A stretch of DNA of 64,000 bases from Streptomyces sp. NBC_01454 (GCF_036227565.1 NZ_CP109460.1:7626001-7690000), one strand, 5' to 3'. Positions 9,102-18,365 are shown, numbered from the stretch's first letter. A program made the numbers and translations. Notes: generated from the letters alone by a model not told the origin.

Positions 9102-9518
9102 TCACCCCACGGCGTCCGGGCCGGCCTCCGGCCCGGACCCCGACGCCCGCGGCAGCGAGGCCGCCGCGATCGCGAAGAGCGCCTCCTCGGGGCTGGCGTG
9201 CACCGGCATGGACACACTGAGCCCGGTGAGGTCGAGCAGACGCAGGACCACGGGGGAGACCGCGGCCAGCCGCAGACTGCCCGCCACCCGCTTGGTGTCG
9301 TTGCCCGCACGGATGAGGACGTTCAGGCCGGAGGAATCCATGAACGGGACCGCCCGCAGATCGAGCACGAGATGCTGCCGGCCGTGCACGAGCTGATTGG
9401 CGAGCTGGTGGTGCAGCATGGTGCCGGTCTCCGCGTCGATATCCCCTTGGACGGCCACGACCGCCACCTGCGGATCGATGACGGACACCTCGACGCTCAA
9501 CTCATCGGTGCTCACCAT
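9102..9518 (-). CDS. STAS-domain anti-sigma factor antagonist
   Basis: 138 residues, a single STAS domain. The phosphorylation-site signature FMDSSGLNVLIRAG (about 59-72) is present, as in SpoIIAA/RsbV, preceded by the strand HLVLDLRAVP. The N-terminus VAVVAVQGDIDAETG and the helical C-terminus also match. Such proteins release a sigma factor when dephosphorylated by a SpoIIE-type phosphatase; both a SpoIIE/RsbW protein (2868) and a SigB-type sigma factor (6534) are encoded on the same strand within 7 kb. The start at 9518 fits the family length. The decayed glutamate-synthase-like gene lies immediately downstream. Confidence 0.9.
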   Translation of the reverse strand: MVSTDELSVEVSVIDPQVAVVAVQGDIDAETGTMLHHQLANQLVHGRQHLVLDLRAVPFMDSSGLNVLIRAGNDTKRVAGSLRLAAVSPVVLRLLDLTGLSVSMPVHASPEEALFAIAAASLPRASGSGPEAGPDAVG

Positions 9519-9641
9519 GCGCGCCTCATCCCTTCGCCACTGATCAACGGTGGCCCTCGTGTACCCACTCGGCCCCCCTTCAGTCGGGGTGGCGCACGGC
9601 GGGGTCGGGAGCGGCGGCGGCGCAGGTCGGGGGCGGGCCGT

Positions 9642-10169
9642 TCACTCCGCCAACTCCCTTGTGTCGAGCGGGAGTTTCCAGATGTTGCGGCGGTGTGCGG
9701 TCTCGAATGCGTGGTGCAGGGGAGAGGGCGGCACGGCCAGCACCGGGCAGCGGGCGCGCGCGAGGCAGTGGCGGGCGACGGAGGGCCACACGGCCCGCCG
9801 CAGCCTGCCGCGGGCGCCGGCCCCGACCACCAGGAGGTCGTCGCTCCGGTCGGCGGCCTCCAGCAGCACGGTGCCCGGCTTTCCGAGCACCACCAGGCAC
9901 TCCAGGGGCACGCCGGGCCCGGCATCGCCGAAGGCGTCCTCCAGTGCGGTCAGCAGCCGCGTGCAGGCCATCCGGCGCCAGTCGGCCAACGGTGCCGGGC
10001 ACGGCCCGCCGCGGTGCACGATGGTGCCGCCGGGCGGCTCCCAGGCCAGGACGGCCCGCAGCTCGGCACCGGTGCGACGGGCCTCGGCGGCGGCCCGGTG
10101 CAGCGCCGTCAGACTCCCCAGTGAACCGCTCACACCGGCCACGACGCGCCGACCGCCCGGTCTGTCCAT
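9642..10169 (-). CDS. Universal stress protein (UspA family)
   Basis: 175 residues, one Usp domain. The N-terminal strand VVAGVSGSLGSLTALHRAA and the C-terminal nucleotide loop VVGAGARGRLRRAVWPSVA followed by ARCPVLAVP match the ATP-binding G-X2-G-X9-G pattern loosely. The ATG at 10169 has AAGGAG eight bases upstream; the frame remains open far upstream over the permease gene, but that is an artefact. A cytoplasmic stress or nucleotide-binding role is expected. It follows the APC permease gene on the same strand across 181 bp, and is followed by the STAS gene. Confidence 0.85.
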   Translation of the reverse strand: MDRPGGRRVVAGVSGSLGSLTALHRAAAEARRTGAELRAVLAWEPPGGTIVHRGGPCPAPLADWRRMACTRLLTALEDAFGDAGPGVPLECLVVLGKPGTVLLEAADRSDDLLVVGAGARGRLRRAVWPSVARHCLARARCPVLAVPPSPLHHAFETAHRRNIWKLPLDTRELAE

Positions 10170-10350
10170 GGGGCATGCTCCTTGTGCTGTGTTGTCCCTG
10201 CCTGCTTCCTCGCATTCATCGAACGACCGACGGCGGGGCGCAGGCGCGGCCTTGGCGTCTTCCTTACGCGGGGAACGGGGACCCTGACGGCACCATGACG
10301 GCCGTGGGCAGAGTGGGGCCGAGGCGGCGGCGGTGTGTGGGCGGGTGTGT

Positions 10351-12318
10351 TCAGCCGACGTGGACGCGGGGGCGGCGGGCCCGGTCGGGTTCGGCCTCGC
10401 GCAGGACCTCGCGGGTGACCGGGGCGACCTCGCCCTGGCCGAAGAGGAAGAAGCGCAGGAACTGGGCGAAGGGGTTGCCTTCGGTCCACTCGAAGTAGAT
10501 GTGCGGCCGCTCTCCGGTGACATCGCGGACGTGCAGCAGCAGAGCGGCCAGCGCGTTGGAGACGGCGGGGCTCTCCAGGCAGAGCACACGGTAGCGGCCG
10601 TGCAGCACCTCGCCGCGTACGTGCAGTTCGCTCTCGAACTCGGACGGGTCGCCGACGGTGACCTCGACGAAGACGAAGTCCTCGGACGCCGGGATGTCGT
10701 TGTCCGTGCGGATCTGCTGGAGCTTGTCGCGGTACTCGGCGACATCGCGCCGGTCGGGCTCGTTCGCGATGAATCGGATCCTGCGCTGGGCGATGTCGCG
10801 GATGAACCGTTCCGCGATCCCGTCGAGCACGACGCTGGTCACCCGCAGCTCGAAGGCACGGGCGAGGCGCGAGAGGAACGACAGCAGGATGATGCCGGTG
10901 ATGAAGCAGGCGCCGATCTTGACGCCGTCGGGGCGCTCGATGACGTTCGCGATCGTGGTGTACAGGAACACCACGGCGATCACGGCGAAGGCGATCCACC
11001 AGCCGTGCTCACGGGCGCGCCGGGCGGCGATGGTCACGGCGATGGCGGCGGAGCTGATCAGGACCAGGACACCGGTGGCGTAGGCGCCGCCCTGGGCGTC
11101 CACATCGGCGTCGAAGAGCCAGGTCACGAGGAACGCGACCAGGGTGAAGACCAGCACCATCGGCCGGACCGCCCGCGCCCAGTGGGGCGCCATCCCGTAG
11201 CGCGGCAGATACTGCGGCATCAGGTTGAGCAGTCCGGCCATGGCCGAGGCGCCGGCGAACCACAGGATGGCGATGGTGGACACGTCGTAGACGGTGCCGA
11301 AGGCGGAGCCCAGATACTCGTGGGCGAGATAGGCCAGGGCGCGCCCATTGGCCGAACCCCCGGGCTGGAACGCCTCCTTGGGGATCAGCAGGGTGGTCAC
11401 GAAACTGGTGATGATCAGGAAGACGCTCATGATCACGGCAGCCGTGGTGAGCAGCTTCTTCGCGCCCCGGATCCGCCCCGCGGGCCGTTCCTCGGTGTCG
11501 TCGGGGTCGCCCTCGATATGGGGCATGACCGCCACCCCGGTCTCGAACCCGGACAGGCCCAGCGCCAGCTTCGGGAAGACCAGCAGCGCCACACCGACCA
11601 TCGCCAGCACGTTGCCGTGCTCGGCGGTCAGCGCCTGGGACCAGTCGGGAATGAGGTGCGCGGCGGTGACCACATGCCACAGCCCCACGGCGACCACGAC
11701 CACGTTGAGCCCCAGATAGAGGGCCACGAGGGCGACCGCCACCCCGATCGCCTCCAGGAACCCCTTGAGGAACACCGCGCCGAGCAGGGCGATCAGGACC
11801 AGCGTGATCACCACCTCCCGGCCGTGCAGGACGCTGCTGACGTGTGGGTTCTCCACCAGGTGGGTGGCCGCGTCGGCCGCCGACAGGGTGATGGTGATGA
11901 GGAAGTCGGTGGCGGCGAAGCCCAGCAGGGTCAGGACGAACAGCTTGCCCTTCCAGAAGGACAGCAGCCGCTCCAGCATCGCGATCGAACCCTGGCCGTG
12001 CGGGCTCTCCCTGGCCACCCTCCGGTACACCGGCAGCGCCCCGGCGAGCGTCACCACGACCAGGACGAGGGTGGCGACCGGTGACAGCAGCCCCGCGGCC
12101 AGGGCGGCGATGCCCGGCTGATAGCCGAGGGTGGAGAAGTAGTCCACTCCGGTCAGGCACATCACGCGCCACCACCGCTGTCCCCGGTCGGCGCGCTGCG
12201 GGGCGGCGTGCGGGCCGGGATGGTGCTTGGCCATATCGGCCAGCCCCTCCAGCATCCACGCCCGGAAGCGATGCCGCACTGCGGTCCTGGACGAACCGGC
12301 AGGGGCGGAGGCGGCCAT
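10351..12318 (-). CDS. APC-family amino acid/cation permease with large cytoplasmic tail
   Basis: 655 residues. The first 60 residues are hydrophilic; about 12 transmembrane helices follow, starting at [20 protein letters not shown], a typical first-helix motif of APC transporters. Further helices include [20 protein letters not shown] and [18 protein letters not shown]. The last 170 residues are soluble and end in a basic tail ([10 protein letters not shown]). This long-tailed type occurs widely in actinobacteria, and the substrate is unknown. The ATG at 12318 is the best start because it precedes a basic N-terminus of normal family length. It heads a same-strand run with the universal stress and STAS genes. 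Its promoter should lie in 12319-12761. Confidence 0.85.
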   Translation of the reverse strand: MAASAPAGSSRTAVRHRFRAWMLEGLADMAKHHPGPHAAPQRADRGQRWWRVMCLTGVDYFSTLGYQPGIAALAAGLLSPVATLVLVVVTLAGALPVYRRVARESPHGQGSIAMLERLLSFWKGKLFVLTLLGFAATDFLITITLSAADAATHLVENPHVSSVLHGREVVITLVLIALLGAVFLKGFLEAIGVAVALVALYLGLNVVVVAVGLWHVVTAAHLIPDWSQALTAEHGNVLAMVGVALLVFPKLALGLSGFETGVAVMPHIEGDPDDTEERPAGRIRGAKKLLTTAAVIMSVFLIITSFVTTLLIPKEAFQPGGSANGRALAYLAHEYLGSAFGTVYDVSTIAILWFAGASAMAGLLNLMPQYLPRYGMAPHWARAVRPMVLVFTLVAFLVTWLFDADVDAQGGAYATGVLVLISSAAIAVTIAARRAREHGWWIAFAVIAVVFLYTTIANVIERPDGVKIGACFITGIILLSFLSRLARAFELRVTSVVLDGIAERFIRDIAQRRIRFIANEPDRRDVAEYRDKLQQIRTDNDIPASEDFVFVEVTVGDPSEFESELHVRGEVLHGRYRVLCLESPAVSNALAALLLHVRDVTGERPHIYFEWTEGNPFAQFLRFFLFGQGEVAPVTREVLREAEPDRARRPRVHVG

Positions 12319-12761
12319 CGTGTGCTCCTGTCGTATCGCTGTCGTACCGCGAAAGGATCAAGCCATCGACGCGACGGCCAGGTCAGCGTACGCATCCGCG
12401 GCCCGCTCGCCGGGGTGTCGCCGCCGTGGCGGCCGCGTGTCCACCGGAGTGGGGGCAGGGCTCCGGTGGCACAGGTGATCGCGCGGCGGAGCCGGCAACG
12501 GGCCATGGGGGTCGTCAACGGACCGTCGGAGTCGTCAACGGGCGTTGGAGGGCCCGCAGTTGTCCGTTCGCGTGCCCCGGCCCACGCCTCCGCCCCCGCC
12601 TGCGAGCCGGACCGGCGCGCCTTCTCCCGCCCTGGCTGGTTACTGAGTGGAAACCTCAGATCTCACGCAAACCTTGCAGCTCAGCGTTGATCCGCCACCC
12701 GAACGGTGCCAGGGTTTCGGGAATTCTCCTGCACGCCACCTCAGCGAATCCTGGAGGCCGT
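12319..12761. other. Divergent intergenic region (443 bp)
   Basis: There is no convincing gene between the minus-strand permease and the plus-strand gamma-glutamyltransferase. It must hold both promoters. The one clear structure is a direct repeat of GTCGTCAACGG (12511-12521 and 12531-12541). A ribosome site CTGGAGG lies just before 12762. Confidence 0.6.
12511..12541. repeat. 11-bp direct repeat, 20-bp period
   Basis: GTCGTCAACGG occurs at 12511-12521 and 12531-12541, with a related GGCAACGGG at 12494-12502. Two-turn spacing on one face of DNA in a divergent promoter region is what a dimeric activator or repressor site can look like, but no regulator can be assigned. Confidence 0.35.
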
Positions 12762-14606
12762 ATGGCTGTCCGTCGTGCCGCTGTCGCCGCCGCGTCCGCG
12801 GCAGCGCTCAGTCTTTCCCTGCTGGCCACGTCCTGCACCACCAACGGGACTGCGGCCGCCGCCGCATCCGCGCCGTCGGCGCCCGCGAAGCAGGCGGTCG
12901 CCACCGGCAGCGGCGGCGCGGTGTCCAGCGTCAACCCCTATGCCTCCCGTGCGGGGCTGGAGGTGCTGCGCAAGGGAGGCAACGCCGTGGACGCGGCGGT
13001 GGCCACCGCCGCAGCCCTCGGCGTGGTCGAGCCCTACTCCGCGGGAGTGGGGGGCGGCGGCTACCTGGTCTACTACGACGCCAAGGCCAAGAAGGTACGC
13101 ACCATCGACGGGCGGGAGACCGCACCGGCCACCATGCGCGCGGACTCGTTCCGCGACCCCAAGACCGGCAAGCCGCTGCCCACCGAGGACGCGATCAACT
13201 CGGGGCTGTCGGTCGGTATCCCCGGCACGCCGGCCACCTGGGACACGGCGCTCAAGGACTGGGGCACGGTCTCCTTGTCCAAGGCCCTGAGCCCGGCCAC
13301 CCGGATCGCCGACGACGGCTTCGTGGTCAACAAGGAGTTCCGGGCCCAGACGGCCATGAACGAGAAGCGCTTCCGCGACATCAAGTCCACCACGGACCTG
13401 TTCCTGCCCAAGGGCAAGCTCCCGGTCGTCGGCTCACGCTTCCGCAACCCGGACCTCGCCCGGACCTACCGGCAGCTCGCCGGTGAGGGCGTCGGTGCGC
13501 TCTACCACGGCGGCATAGGCCGCGATGTGGTGCGGACCGTCCAGAAGCCGCCGGTGGCCTCCGGCGCCCAGCACAAGGCCCGGCCCGGCCTGATGAAGCA
13601 GGGCGACCTGGCCCGCTACACCACCGAACGCCGGGACCCGACCCGGACCACGTACCACGGGCTGGACGTCTACTCCATGGCCCCGTCCTCGGCGGGCGGC
13701 ACCACGGTCGGTGAGGCGCTGAACATCCTGGAGAACTTCCACCTCTCCAAGGCCGACAAGACGCAGGCCCTGCACCACTATCTGGAGGCCAGCCGGATCT
13801 CCTTCGCCGACCGCAACCGCTGGGTGGGCGACCCGGCGTCCTCGGACGTGCCCACCAAGCCCCTGCTCTCCAAGGAGTTCGCCAAGAGCCGGGCCTGCCT
13901 GATCCGTTCCGACAAGGCACTGACCAGCCCGCTGGCTCCCGCGGACCCCCGACACCCGGACTCCGGCTGCACGCGGAAGACCGGGAACAAGCAACCGCAC
14001 GAGGGACCGTCGACCACCCACCTGGTCACCGCCGACCGCTGGGGCAATGTCGTCTCCTACACCCTGACGATCGAGCAGACCGGTGGCTCGGCCATCACCG
14101 TGCCCGGCCGCGGATTCCTGCTCAACAACGAGCTGACCGACTTCGACTTCGCGCCGCTGACCAAGGGGACGCCGGACCCGAACCTGCCGGGCCCGGGCAA
14201 GCGTCCGCGCAGCAGCATGTCGCCGACGATCGTCCTGCGGGACGGCAAGCCGATGATCGCCGTCGGTTCGCCGGGCGGCGCCACGATCATCACGACCGTG
14301 CTGCAGACCCTGGTCAACCGCCTGGACCTCGGCATGTCACTGCCGGCGGCGGTCGCCGCGCCACGTCTCTCGCAGCGCAACGCGGCGCAGACGGAAGCCG
14401 AACCGGCCTTCTTCGACACTCCGGAGCGCAAGAAGCTGGAGGCGATGGGGCACCGGTTCGTCCTGGCGCCGAAGGCCTTCACGCCGTCACCGGAGATCGG
14501 GGCGGTGGCCGCGCTGGAGTTCCTGCCCCGCGGCAAGATCACCGCGGTGGCCGAACCCAAGCGCCGCGGCGGCGGGTCGGCCATGGTGCTCCACGACTCC
14601 CGCTGA
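12762..14606 (+). CDS. ggt: Gamma-glutamyltransferase (lipoprotein)
   Basis: 614 residues. The N-terminus is a lipoprotein signal with a lipobox-like LLATSC (Cys about residue 26), so it should be anchored outside the membrane. The family hallmarks follow: GLEVLRKGGNAVDAAVA, GVGGGGYLVYYDAK, IDGRETAPATM. The autoprocessing site is TTH at residues 418-420 (GPSTTHLVT), where Thr418 becomes the N-terminal nucleophile of the small subunit, followed by RSSMSPTIVLRDG and the glycine loop GSPGGATIITTV. The enzyme cleaves and transfers gamma-glutamyl groups from glutathione or similar peptides. The ATG at 12762 has CTGGAGG upstream. A strong terminator follows at 14633. Confidence 0.93.
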   Translation: MAVRRAAVAAASAAALSLSLLATSCTTNGTAAAAASAPSAPAKQAVATGSGGAVSSVNPYASRAGLEVLRKGGNAVDAAVATAAALGVVEPYSAGVGGGGYLVYYDAKAKKVRTIDGRETAPATMRADSFRDPKTGKPLPTEDAINSGLSVGIPGTPATWDTALKDWGTVSLSKALSPATRIADDGFVVNKEFRAQTAMNEKRFRDIKSTTDLFLPKGKLPVVGSRFRNPDLARTYRQLAGEGVGALYHGGIGRDVVRTVQKPPVASGAQHKARPGLMKQGDLARYTTERRDPTRTTYHGLDVYSMAPSSAGGTTVGEALNILENFHLSKADKTQALHHYLEASRISFADRNRWVGDPASSDVPTKPLLSKEFAKSRACLIRSDKALTSPLAPADPRHPDSGCTRKTGNKQPHEGPSTTHLVTADRWGNVVSYTLTIEQTGGSAITVPGRGFLLNNELTDFDFAPLTKGTPDPNLPGPGKRPRSSMSPTIVLRDGKPMIAVGSPGGATIITTVLQTLVNRLDLGMSLPAAVAAPRLSQRNAAQTEAEPAFFDTPERKKLEAMGHRFVLAPKAFTPSPEIGAVAALEFLPRGKITAVAEPKRRGGGSAMVLHDSR

Positions 14607-14632
14607 CGTCCGGCCGTTCCCCGCTGCGTCCC

Positions 14633-14668
14633 GTCGCCCCCGCCGCTGTGTGAAGCGGCGGGGGCGAC
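14633..14668 (+). terminator. Strong terminator after ggt
   Basis: A perfect 15-bp inverted repeat (14633-14647 with 14654-14668) has a 6-nt loop, 27 bp after the ggt stop. The facing minus-strand membrane protein gene ends at 14710, so the hairpin may serve both. Confidence 0.8.
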
Positions 14669-14709
14669 GCCGCGTTCCGGGGCGTGGGACGACTCCCGCC
14701 CACCCCGGG

Positions 14710-15231
14710 TCACACCTTGGTCGGCTGCGGACCGGTCACGCCTCCTGGCTCCCGTGCGACGGCCCGCCGGCGCACCAGGACGTTCTGCGTCCCCAGGCCG
14801 ATCGCCAGGTACGCATACAGCGACACGGTGCCCAGCACCCCGGCCCCGGCCGCATGGTCGATCCACCGGCCCAGCCCGTAGTGCGTCACCACCGACGCCA
14901 CCCAGAGCCCGGTGGTGGCCGCCGTCCCCTTGCGCAGCACCTCGTCCCGGCTGCCGTGCCACACCCGTACGGTCCGTGCCCGGGCCGCACCGAAGCCCGC
15001 CGCGAGAGCCAGACTCACCACCAGGAGGACGACGGACAGGGCGCTGAGCGGATGGTCCTTGCGGACCGACGCGACACCGAAGGCGATCCCCACGACGCCC
15101 AGGACGCCGAGGAGGGCCGGGGTGACCAGCGACCCGGTGCGTCGCACCGGCCGGGTACGCAACTGCTGCCGCACCACCAGCCCGACGACCACGGCCATGA
15201 CGAGTGCGGACCCGCCGTTCGTACTCAGCAC
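14710..15231 (-). CDS. Four-helix membrane protein, DUF1453-like
   Basis: About 173 residues with hydrophobic segments at MAVVVGLVVRQQL, TPALLGVLGVVGIAFGVA, ALSVVLLVVSLALAAGFGAA and GVLGTVSLYAYLAIGLG. Arg-rich loops lie between them. The layout recalls the CcdC/DUF1453 family of small membrane proteins, but the match is weak and unverified. The start is uncertain: I chose GTG 15231 with a GGGGG stretch about ten bases upstream; an in-frame ATG at 15198 is the alternative. Function is unknown. It is divergent from the metallo-hydrolase gene at 15423. Confidence 0.65.
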   Translation of the reverse strand: MLSTNGGSALVMAVVVGLVVRQQLRTRPVRRTGSLVTPALLGVLGVVGIAFGVASVRKDHPLSALSVVLLVVSLALAAGFGAARARTVRVWHGSRDEVLRKGTAATTGLWVASVVTHYGLGRWIDHAAGAGVLGTVSLYAYLAIGLGTQNVLVRRRAVAREPGGVTGPQPTKV

Positions 15232-15422
15232 AGCTGCCAACCCCCCGTTACGGCACTGCACTTGGACGGCAGTGCACCAGTGCCCCATTGTGCGGGAACG
15301 GTCCCGGCGCCCGCGCCCGCGGGGCGGCTGCCGCGCCTCCTCCTCCCTCGCCGCGGTGCACTCATGTCCGCCGTCGGCGGAACGGCCGGCCGACCGGCGT
15401 GACGGACTGTCAGGATGACCCG

Positions 15423-16148
15423 ATGGCACACGACACTGCGGTACGCCGACTCGACCTGGGATATTTCATCCGGCCCGCCTCGGAGACCGGCGGCCCGCTC
15501 CCGCGCGTGGAGCCCGCTCTGGCCTACCTGGTCCGGCACGATCGGGGACTGCTCCTCTTCGACACCGGTATCGGCCACGCCGGCCCCGAGACCGAGGCGC
15601 ACTACCGCCCCCGGCGCCGCGCGCTGCGGGACGCCCTCTCGGCGGCCGGCGCCACCCTCGCCGACATCTCCCTGGTGGTGAACTGCCACCTCCACTTCGA
15701 TCACTGCGGAGGCAATCCCCTGCTGGGCGGCAAGCCGATCCTGGTGCAGGACGTGGAGCTGGCCACCGCCCGCCGGGGCGACTACACGGTCGATGACCTC
15801 ATCGACTTCCCCGGCGCCTCCTACGAGGAACTCTCCGGCGAGGCCGAGGTCCGGCCGGGCATCTGGATCGTCCCGACACCCGGCCACACCGAAGGACACC
15901 AGTCCCTCGTGGTCCGCCGCGGCGACGGCACCGTGATCCTCGCCGGCCAGGCCCACGACCGTGCGTCCGACTTCGCCGCGGACCACCTCGCCCATCGCGC
16001 CGCACAGGACGGTGCGGACGTACCGCCTCCCGCCCACCGCTGGTGGGACCGCCTCGCCGACTTCGACCCACGGCGTGTGCTCTTCGCCCATGACGGTGCC
16101 CTTTGGGAACCGCCGGCCGGCAACTCGTCCCGTGTCAGGCAACGTTGA
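15423..16148 (+). CDS. MBL-fold hydrolase, N-acyl homoserine lactonase-like
   Basis: 241 residues. The metal-binding motif HLHFDHCGG (about 87-95) is present, with a downstream metal His in PTPGHTEGHQS and a terminal His in VLFAHDGALW. The N-terminal strand-loop LLLFDTGIGHAG is typical of lactonase-like MBL enzymes. The position that usually holds the bridging Asp reads LAGQAHD, that is Gln, which I believe occurs in a subgroup of these lactonase relatives but could alter the metal site. The substrate is unknown; a lactone or ester is likely. The ATG at 15423 was chosen from the family N-terminus. It stands alone between divergent and unrelated neighbours. Confidence 0.85.
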   Translation: MAHDTAVRRLDLGYFIRPASETGGPLPRVEPALAYLVRHDRGLLLFDTGIGHAGPETEAHYRPRRRALRDALSAAGATLADISLVVNCHLHFDHCGGNPLLGGKPILVQDVELATARRGDYTVDDLIDFPGASYEELSGEAEVRPGIWIVPTPGHTEGHQSLVVRRGDGTVILAGQAHDRASDFAADHLAHRAAQDGADVPPPAHRWWDRLADFDPRRVLFAHDGALWEPPAGNSSRVRQR

Positions 16149-16173
16149 CCCTGTCGGGTGCAGCTCTTGTGAT
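16145..16173 (+). promoter_or_regulatory. Candidate promoter for the alpha/beta hydrolase gene
   Basis: TTGACC (16145-16150) and TGTGAT (16168-16173) are separated by 17 bp, the spacing of a housekeeping promoter. The -35 box overlaps the stop codon of the upstream hydrolase. It would give a leader of about 125 nt. It was found by eye only. Confidence 0.3.
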
Positions 16174-16305
16174 ACGTTCGGCGCCGCCGTGCGCCGCTGC
16201 GAACTGAGGAGGTGAGACCGATCAACGCTGTGACAGGTCGGGGCTCCCTCCCGCGCAGGGTCTGGGGAGTGCCCGCAGAAGGCATCCCGAAAGGCTTGCA
16301 ACACT

Positions 16306-17037
16306 ATGCGCTTCACCTCCCAGACGTCGTCCGACGGCGTCCGCGAACAGCTCTTCACCCTCGGTGAGATTCCCGGCGTGCTGTGGACGCCAGAAGGTGC
16401 CGCCGGTACTCGTCCCCTGATCCTGATGGGACACGGCGGCTGCCAGCACAAGAAGGCCCCCGGAATGGTGGCCCGTGCGCGCTGCTTCGTAGCCGAAGGT
16501 GACTTCGCGGTCGCGGCGCTCGACGTGCCCGGCCATGGCGACCGGCCGAAGGAGAAAGAGTACGACCGGATCGCGACCGAGAACCAGGCTCGCGTGGAGG
16601 CCGGAGAGGAACTGGCCCCGCTGATCGCTGATTTCCAGATGCTGGTAGCTCGCCAGACCGTCCCGGAATGGCGAGCGTTCCTGGGCGCGGTCCAGGAACT
16701 CGATCACGTCGGCACCGGCCCGGTGGGCTATTGGGGTGTGTCGTTGGGTTGTGGACTTGGTGTTCCGTTCGTTGCCGCCGAGCCCCGGGTCCGCGCCGCG
16801 GTGCTGGGCTTGGGCGGGGCGGCGGCATCGGCCGAGGCCGCCGCGCGGATCACCGTCCCGGTGCAGTTCCTGGTGCAGTGGGACGATGAGCGGGTGCCGC
16901 GGGCCCAGAGCCTGGCACTGTTCGACGCCTTGGCCTCGGCCGAGAAGACGCTGCACGCCAACCCCGGCAAGCACGGGGAGATCCCGGAATTCGAGCTGGA
17001 CAGCACGCTACGGTTCTTTGCCCGGCACCTCGGCTGA
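16306..17037 (+). CDS. Alpha/beta hydrolase (dienelactone hydrolase-like)
   Basis: 243 residues, one alpha/beta hydrolase domain. The nucleophile elbow is GYWGVSLGCG (Ser about residue 147). The acid is probably in QWDDERVP and the catalytic His in PGKHGEIP near the C-terminus. The oxyanion strand is LILMGHGGCQHKK. There is no signal peptide, so it is cytoplasmic. The substrate is unknown; an ester, thioester or lactone is likely. The ATG at 16306 has GAAAGG about 11 bases upstream. The leader upstream contains a much stronger ribosome-site sequence (AGGAGGTGAG, 16207-16216), which fits a short upstream frame rather than this start. Confidence 0.83.
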   Translation: MRFTSQTSSDGVREQLFTLGEIPGVLWTPEGAAGTRPLILMGHGGCQHKKAPGMVARARCFVAEGDFAVAALDVPGHGDRPKEKEYDRIATENQARVEAGEELAPLIADFQMLVARQTVPEWRAFLGAVQELDHVGTGPVGYWGVSLGCGLGVPFVAAEPRVRAAVLGLGGAAASAEAAARITVPVQFLVQWDDERVPRAQSLALFDALASAEKTLHANPGKHGEIPEFELDSTLRFFARHLG

Positions 17038-17170
17038 CACCGCCGCTCCCGGCCGCCCAGGCCCGCAGGCCCCCCCCGAAGCGCGACTCGATCCGTCGGC
17101 TTGGGTACGCTCCTTTCCGGGAGGTCCGGCGGCGGTGAACACGAGACGGTGCGTGCGAGCAGGGGGCGCC

Positions 17171-17608
17171 ATGGCGCGTCTGCTGCTGGTCGTGGTGCTC
17201 GCGTTCGGTGTCTTCGTGATGCACACGGTCGGCCATCCCGATGGGGCCGCGGGCCCCGGTGCGCATGCCACGGCCCAGGGCCACACCACCGGCATGGCGG
17301 CGATGACGGGAACATCCGCCGTCGCCGACACCCCGACGCAGCAGGGGGCGCCCGCCCACTCCGCGGACCGGGGGACGCCCGCCGCACCGTCCCCGCACTA
17401 CACCCCCGGGCCCGGCACAGGTATGAACATGGCCTCGCTGTGCATGGCGGTGCTCGGCACCTGGGCGCTCATGATGCTGCTGGGCGCGGCGCTCACCCGG
17501 ACCCCGGGATGGGTGGCGGACCTCCTCGCGAAGGCCGTCGTCCTGCTGCGGCCCAACCCACCGCCGGCCCCTCCCGATCTCACCCGGTTGTCCGTTCTGC
17601 GGATCTAG
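17171..17608 (+). CDS. Small His/Met-rich membrane protein (DUF6153-like)
   Basis: 145 residues. It begins with a membrane helix (LLLVVVLAFGVFVMHTVG), then a loop of about 60 residues rich in His, Met, Ala and Thr, then a second helix (MASLCMAVLGTWALMMLLGAAL) and a Pro-rich tail. The layout matches Streptomyces DUF6153 proteins as I remember them. The His/Met-rich loop could bind a metal such as copper. It precedes a DUF305 lipoprotein by 91 bp, a pairing that suggests a shared envelope or metal-related job. ATG 17171 is preferred; an in-frame GTG at 17135 is possible. Confidence 0.7.
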   Translation: MARLLLVVVLAFGVFVMHTVGHPDGAAGPGAHATAQGHTTGMAAMTGTSAVADTPTQQGAPAHSADRGTPAAPSPHYTPGPGTGMNMASLCMAVLGTWALMMLLGAALTRTPGWVADLLAKAVVLLRPNPPPAPPDLTRLSVLRI

Positions 17609-17699
17609 GCCGACCCGACTCGCGGCCGCGCACTGCGCGCGGTCCGCGACGCCGCGAACGCCAGACATCCGCACCATCGACAACATGAGGTGTATCCAC

Positions 17700-18365
17700 A
17701 TGAGTTCCGTCCAGCACGCCGTCCGACGTCCCCGCAACCGCCGCCTCGCGGCCGTCGGGGTCATCGCTTCGGGGGCTCTGTTGCTCGCCGGGTGCGGCAG
17801 CGACGACTCGAAGACCACGGGCCGGGGGAGCAGCCACGCACCCACCGCCGCGCAGAAGGCCGGGGCGAACCCTGCCCCGGGGGCGTCCAACGACGCGGAC
17901 ATCACCTTCGCGCAGAGCATGATCCCGCACCACCAGCAGGCCGTCGCCATGGCCCGACTGGCCGACGGCCGGGCCTCCGACACGGAGATCAAGTCCCTGG
18001 CGGCGGCGATCGAGAAGGCCCAGGGCCCCGAGATCACGACCATGCGGGCGTGGCTCAAGGCGTGGGGCGCACCGGCGTCGTCCGCGCACGACATGCCCGG
18101 CATGGACCACGGCGCCGGAGGCATGGACGGCATGTCCGGGATGATGTCCGCGAAGGACATGACGGACCTCAAGGCCGCCCGGGGCAAGGACTTCGACAAG
18201 AAGTTCGCGCGGATGATGATCGGCCATCACAACGGTGCGGTCACCATGGCCAGGGACGAGCGGCGCAACGGCCGTAATGCGACGGCCAAGAAGCTCGCCG
18301 GTGACGTCATCAAGCACCAGACCGCCGAGGTCGCGACGATGCGCACGATCCTCGACCGGCTCTGA
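17700..18365 (+). CDS. DUF305 lipoprotein
   Basis: 221 residues. A lipoprotein signal with the lipobox LLLAGC (Cys about residue 32) targets it to the outer face of the membrane. Two DUF305 repeats follow, each with a His-His pair: FAQSMIPHHQQAVAMARLA and FARMMIGHHNGAVTMARDE, separated by a Met/Gly/His-rich linker (MPGMDHGAGGMDGMSGMM). DUF305 is a ferritin-like four-helix family implicated in metal handling. The ATG at 17700 has GAGGTG eight bases upstream; an ATG at 17685 is less well placed. It is probably co-transcribed with the DUF6153-like gene and is followed by a strong terminator. Confidence 0.88.
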   Translation: MSSVQHAVRRPRNRRLAAVGVIASGALLLAGCGSDDSKTTGRGSSHAPTAAQKAGANPAPGASNDADITFAQSMIPHHQQAVAMARLADGRASDTEIKSLAAAIEKAQGPEITTMRAWLKAWGAPASSAHDMPGMDHGAGGMDGMSGMMSAKDMTDLKAARGKDFDKKFARMMIGHHNGAVTMARDERRNGRNATAKKLAGDVIKHQTAEVATMRTILDRL

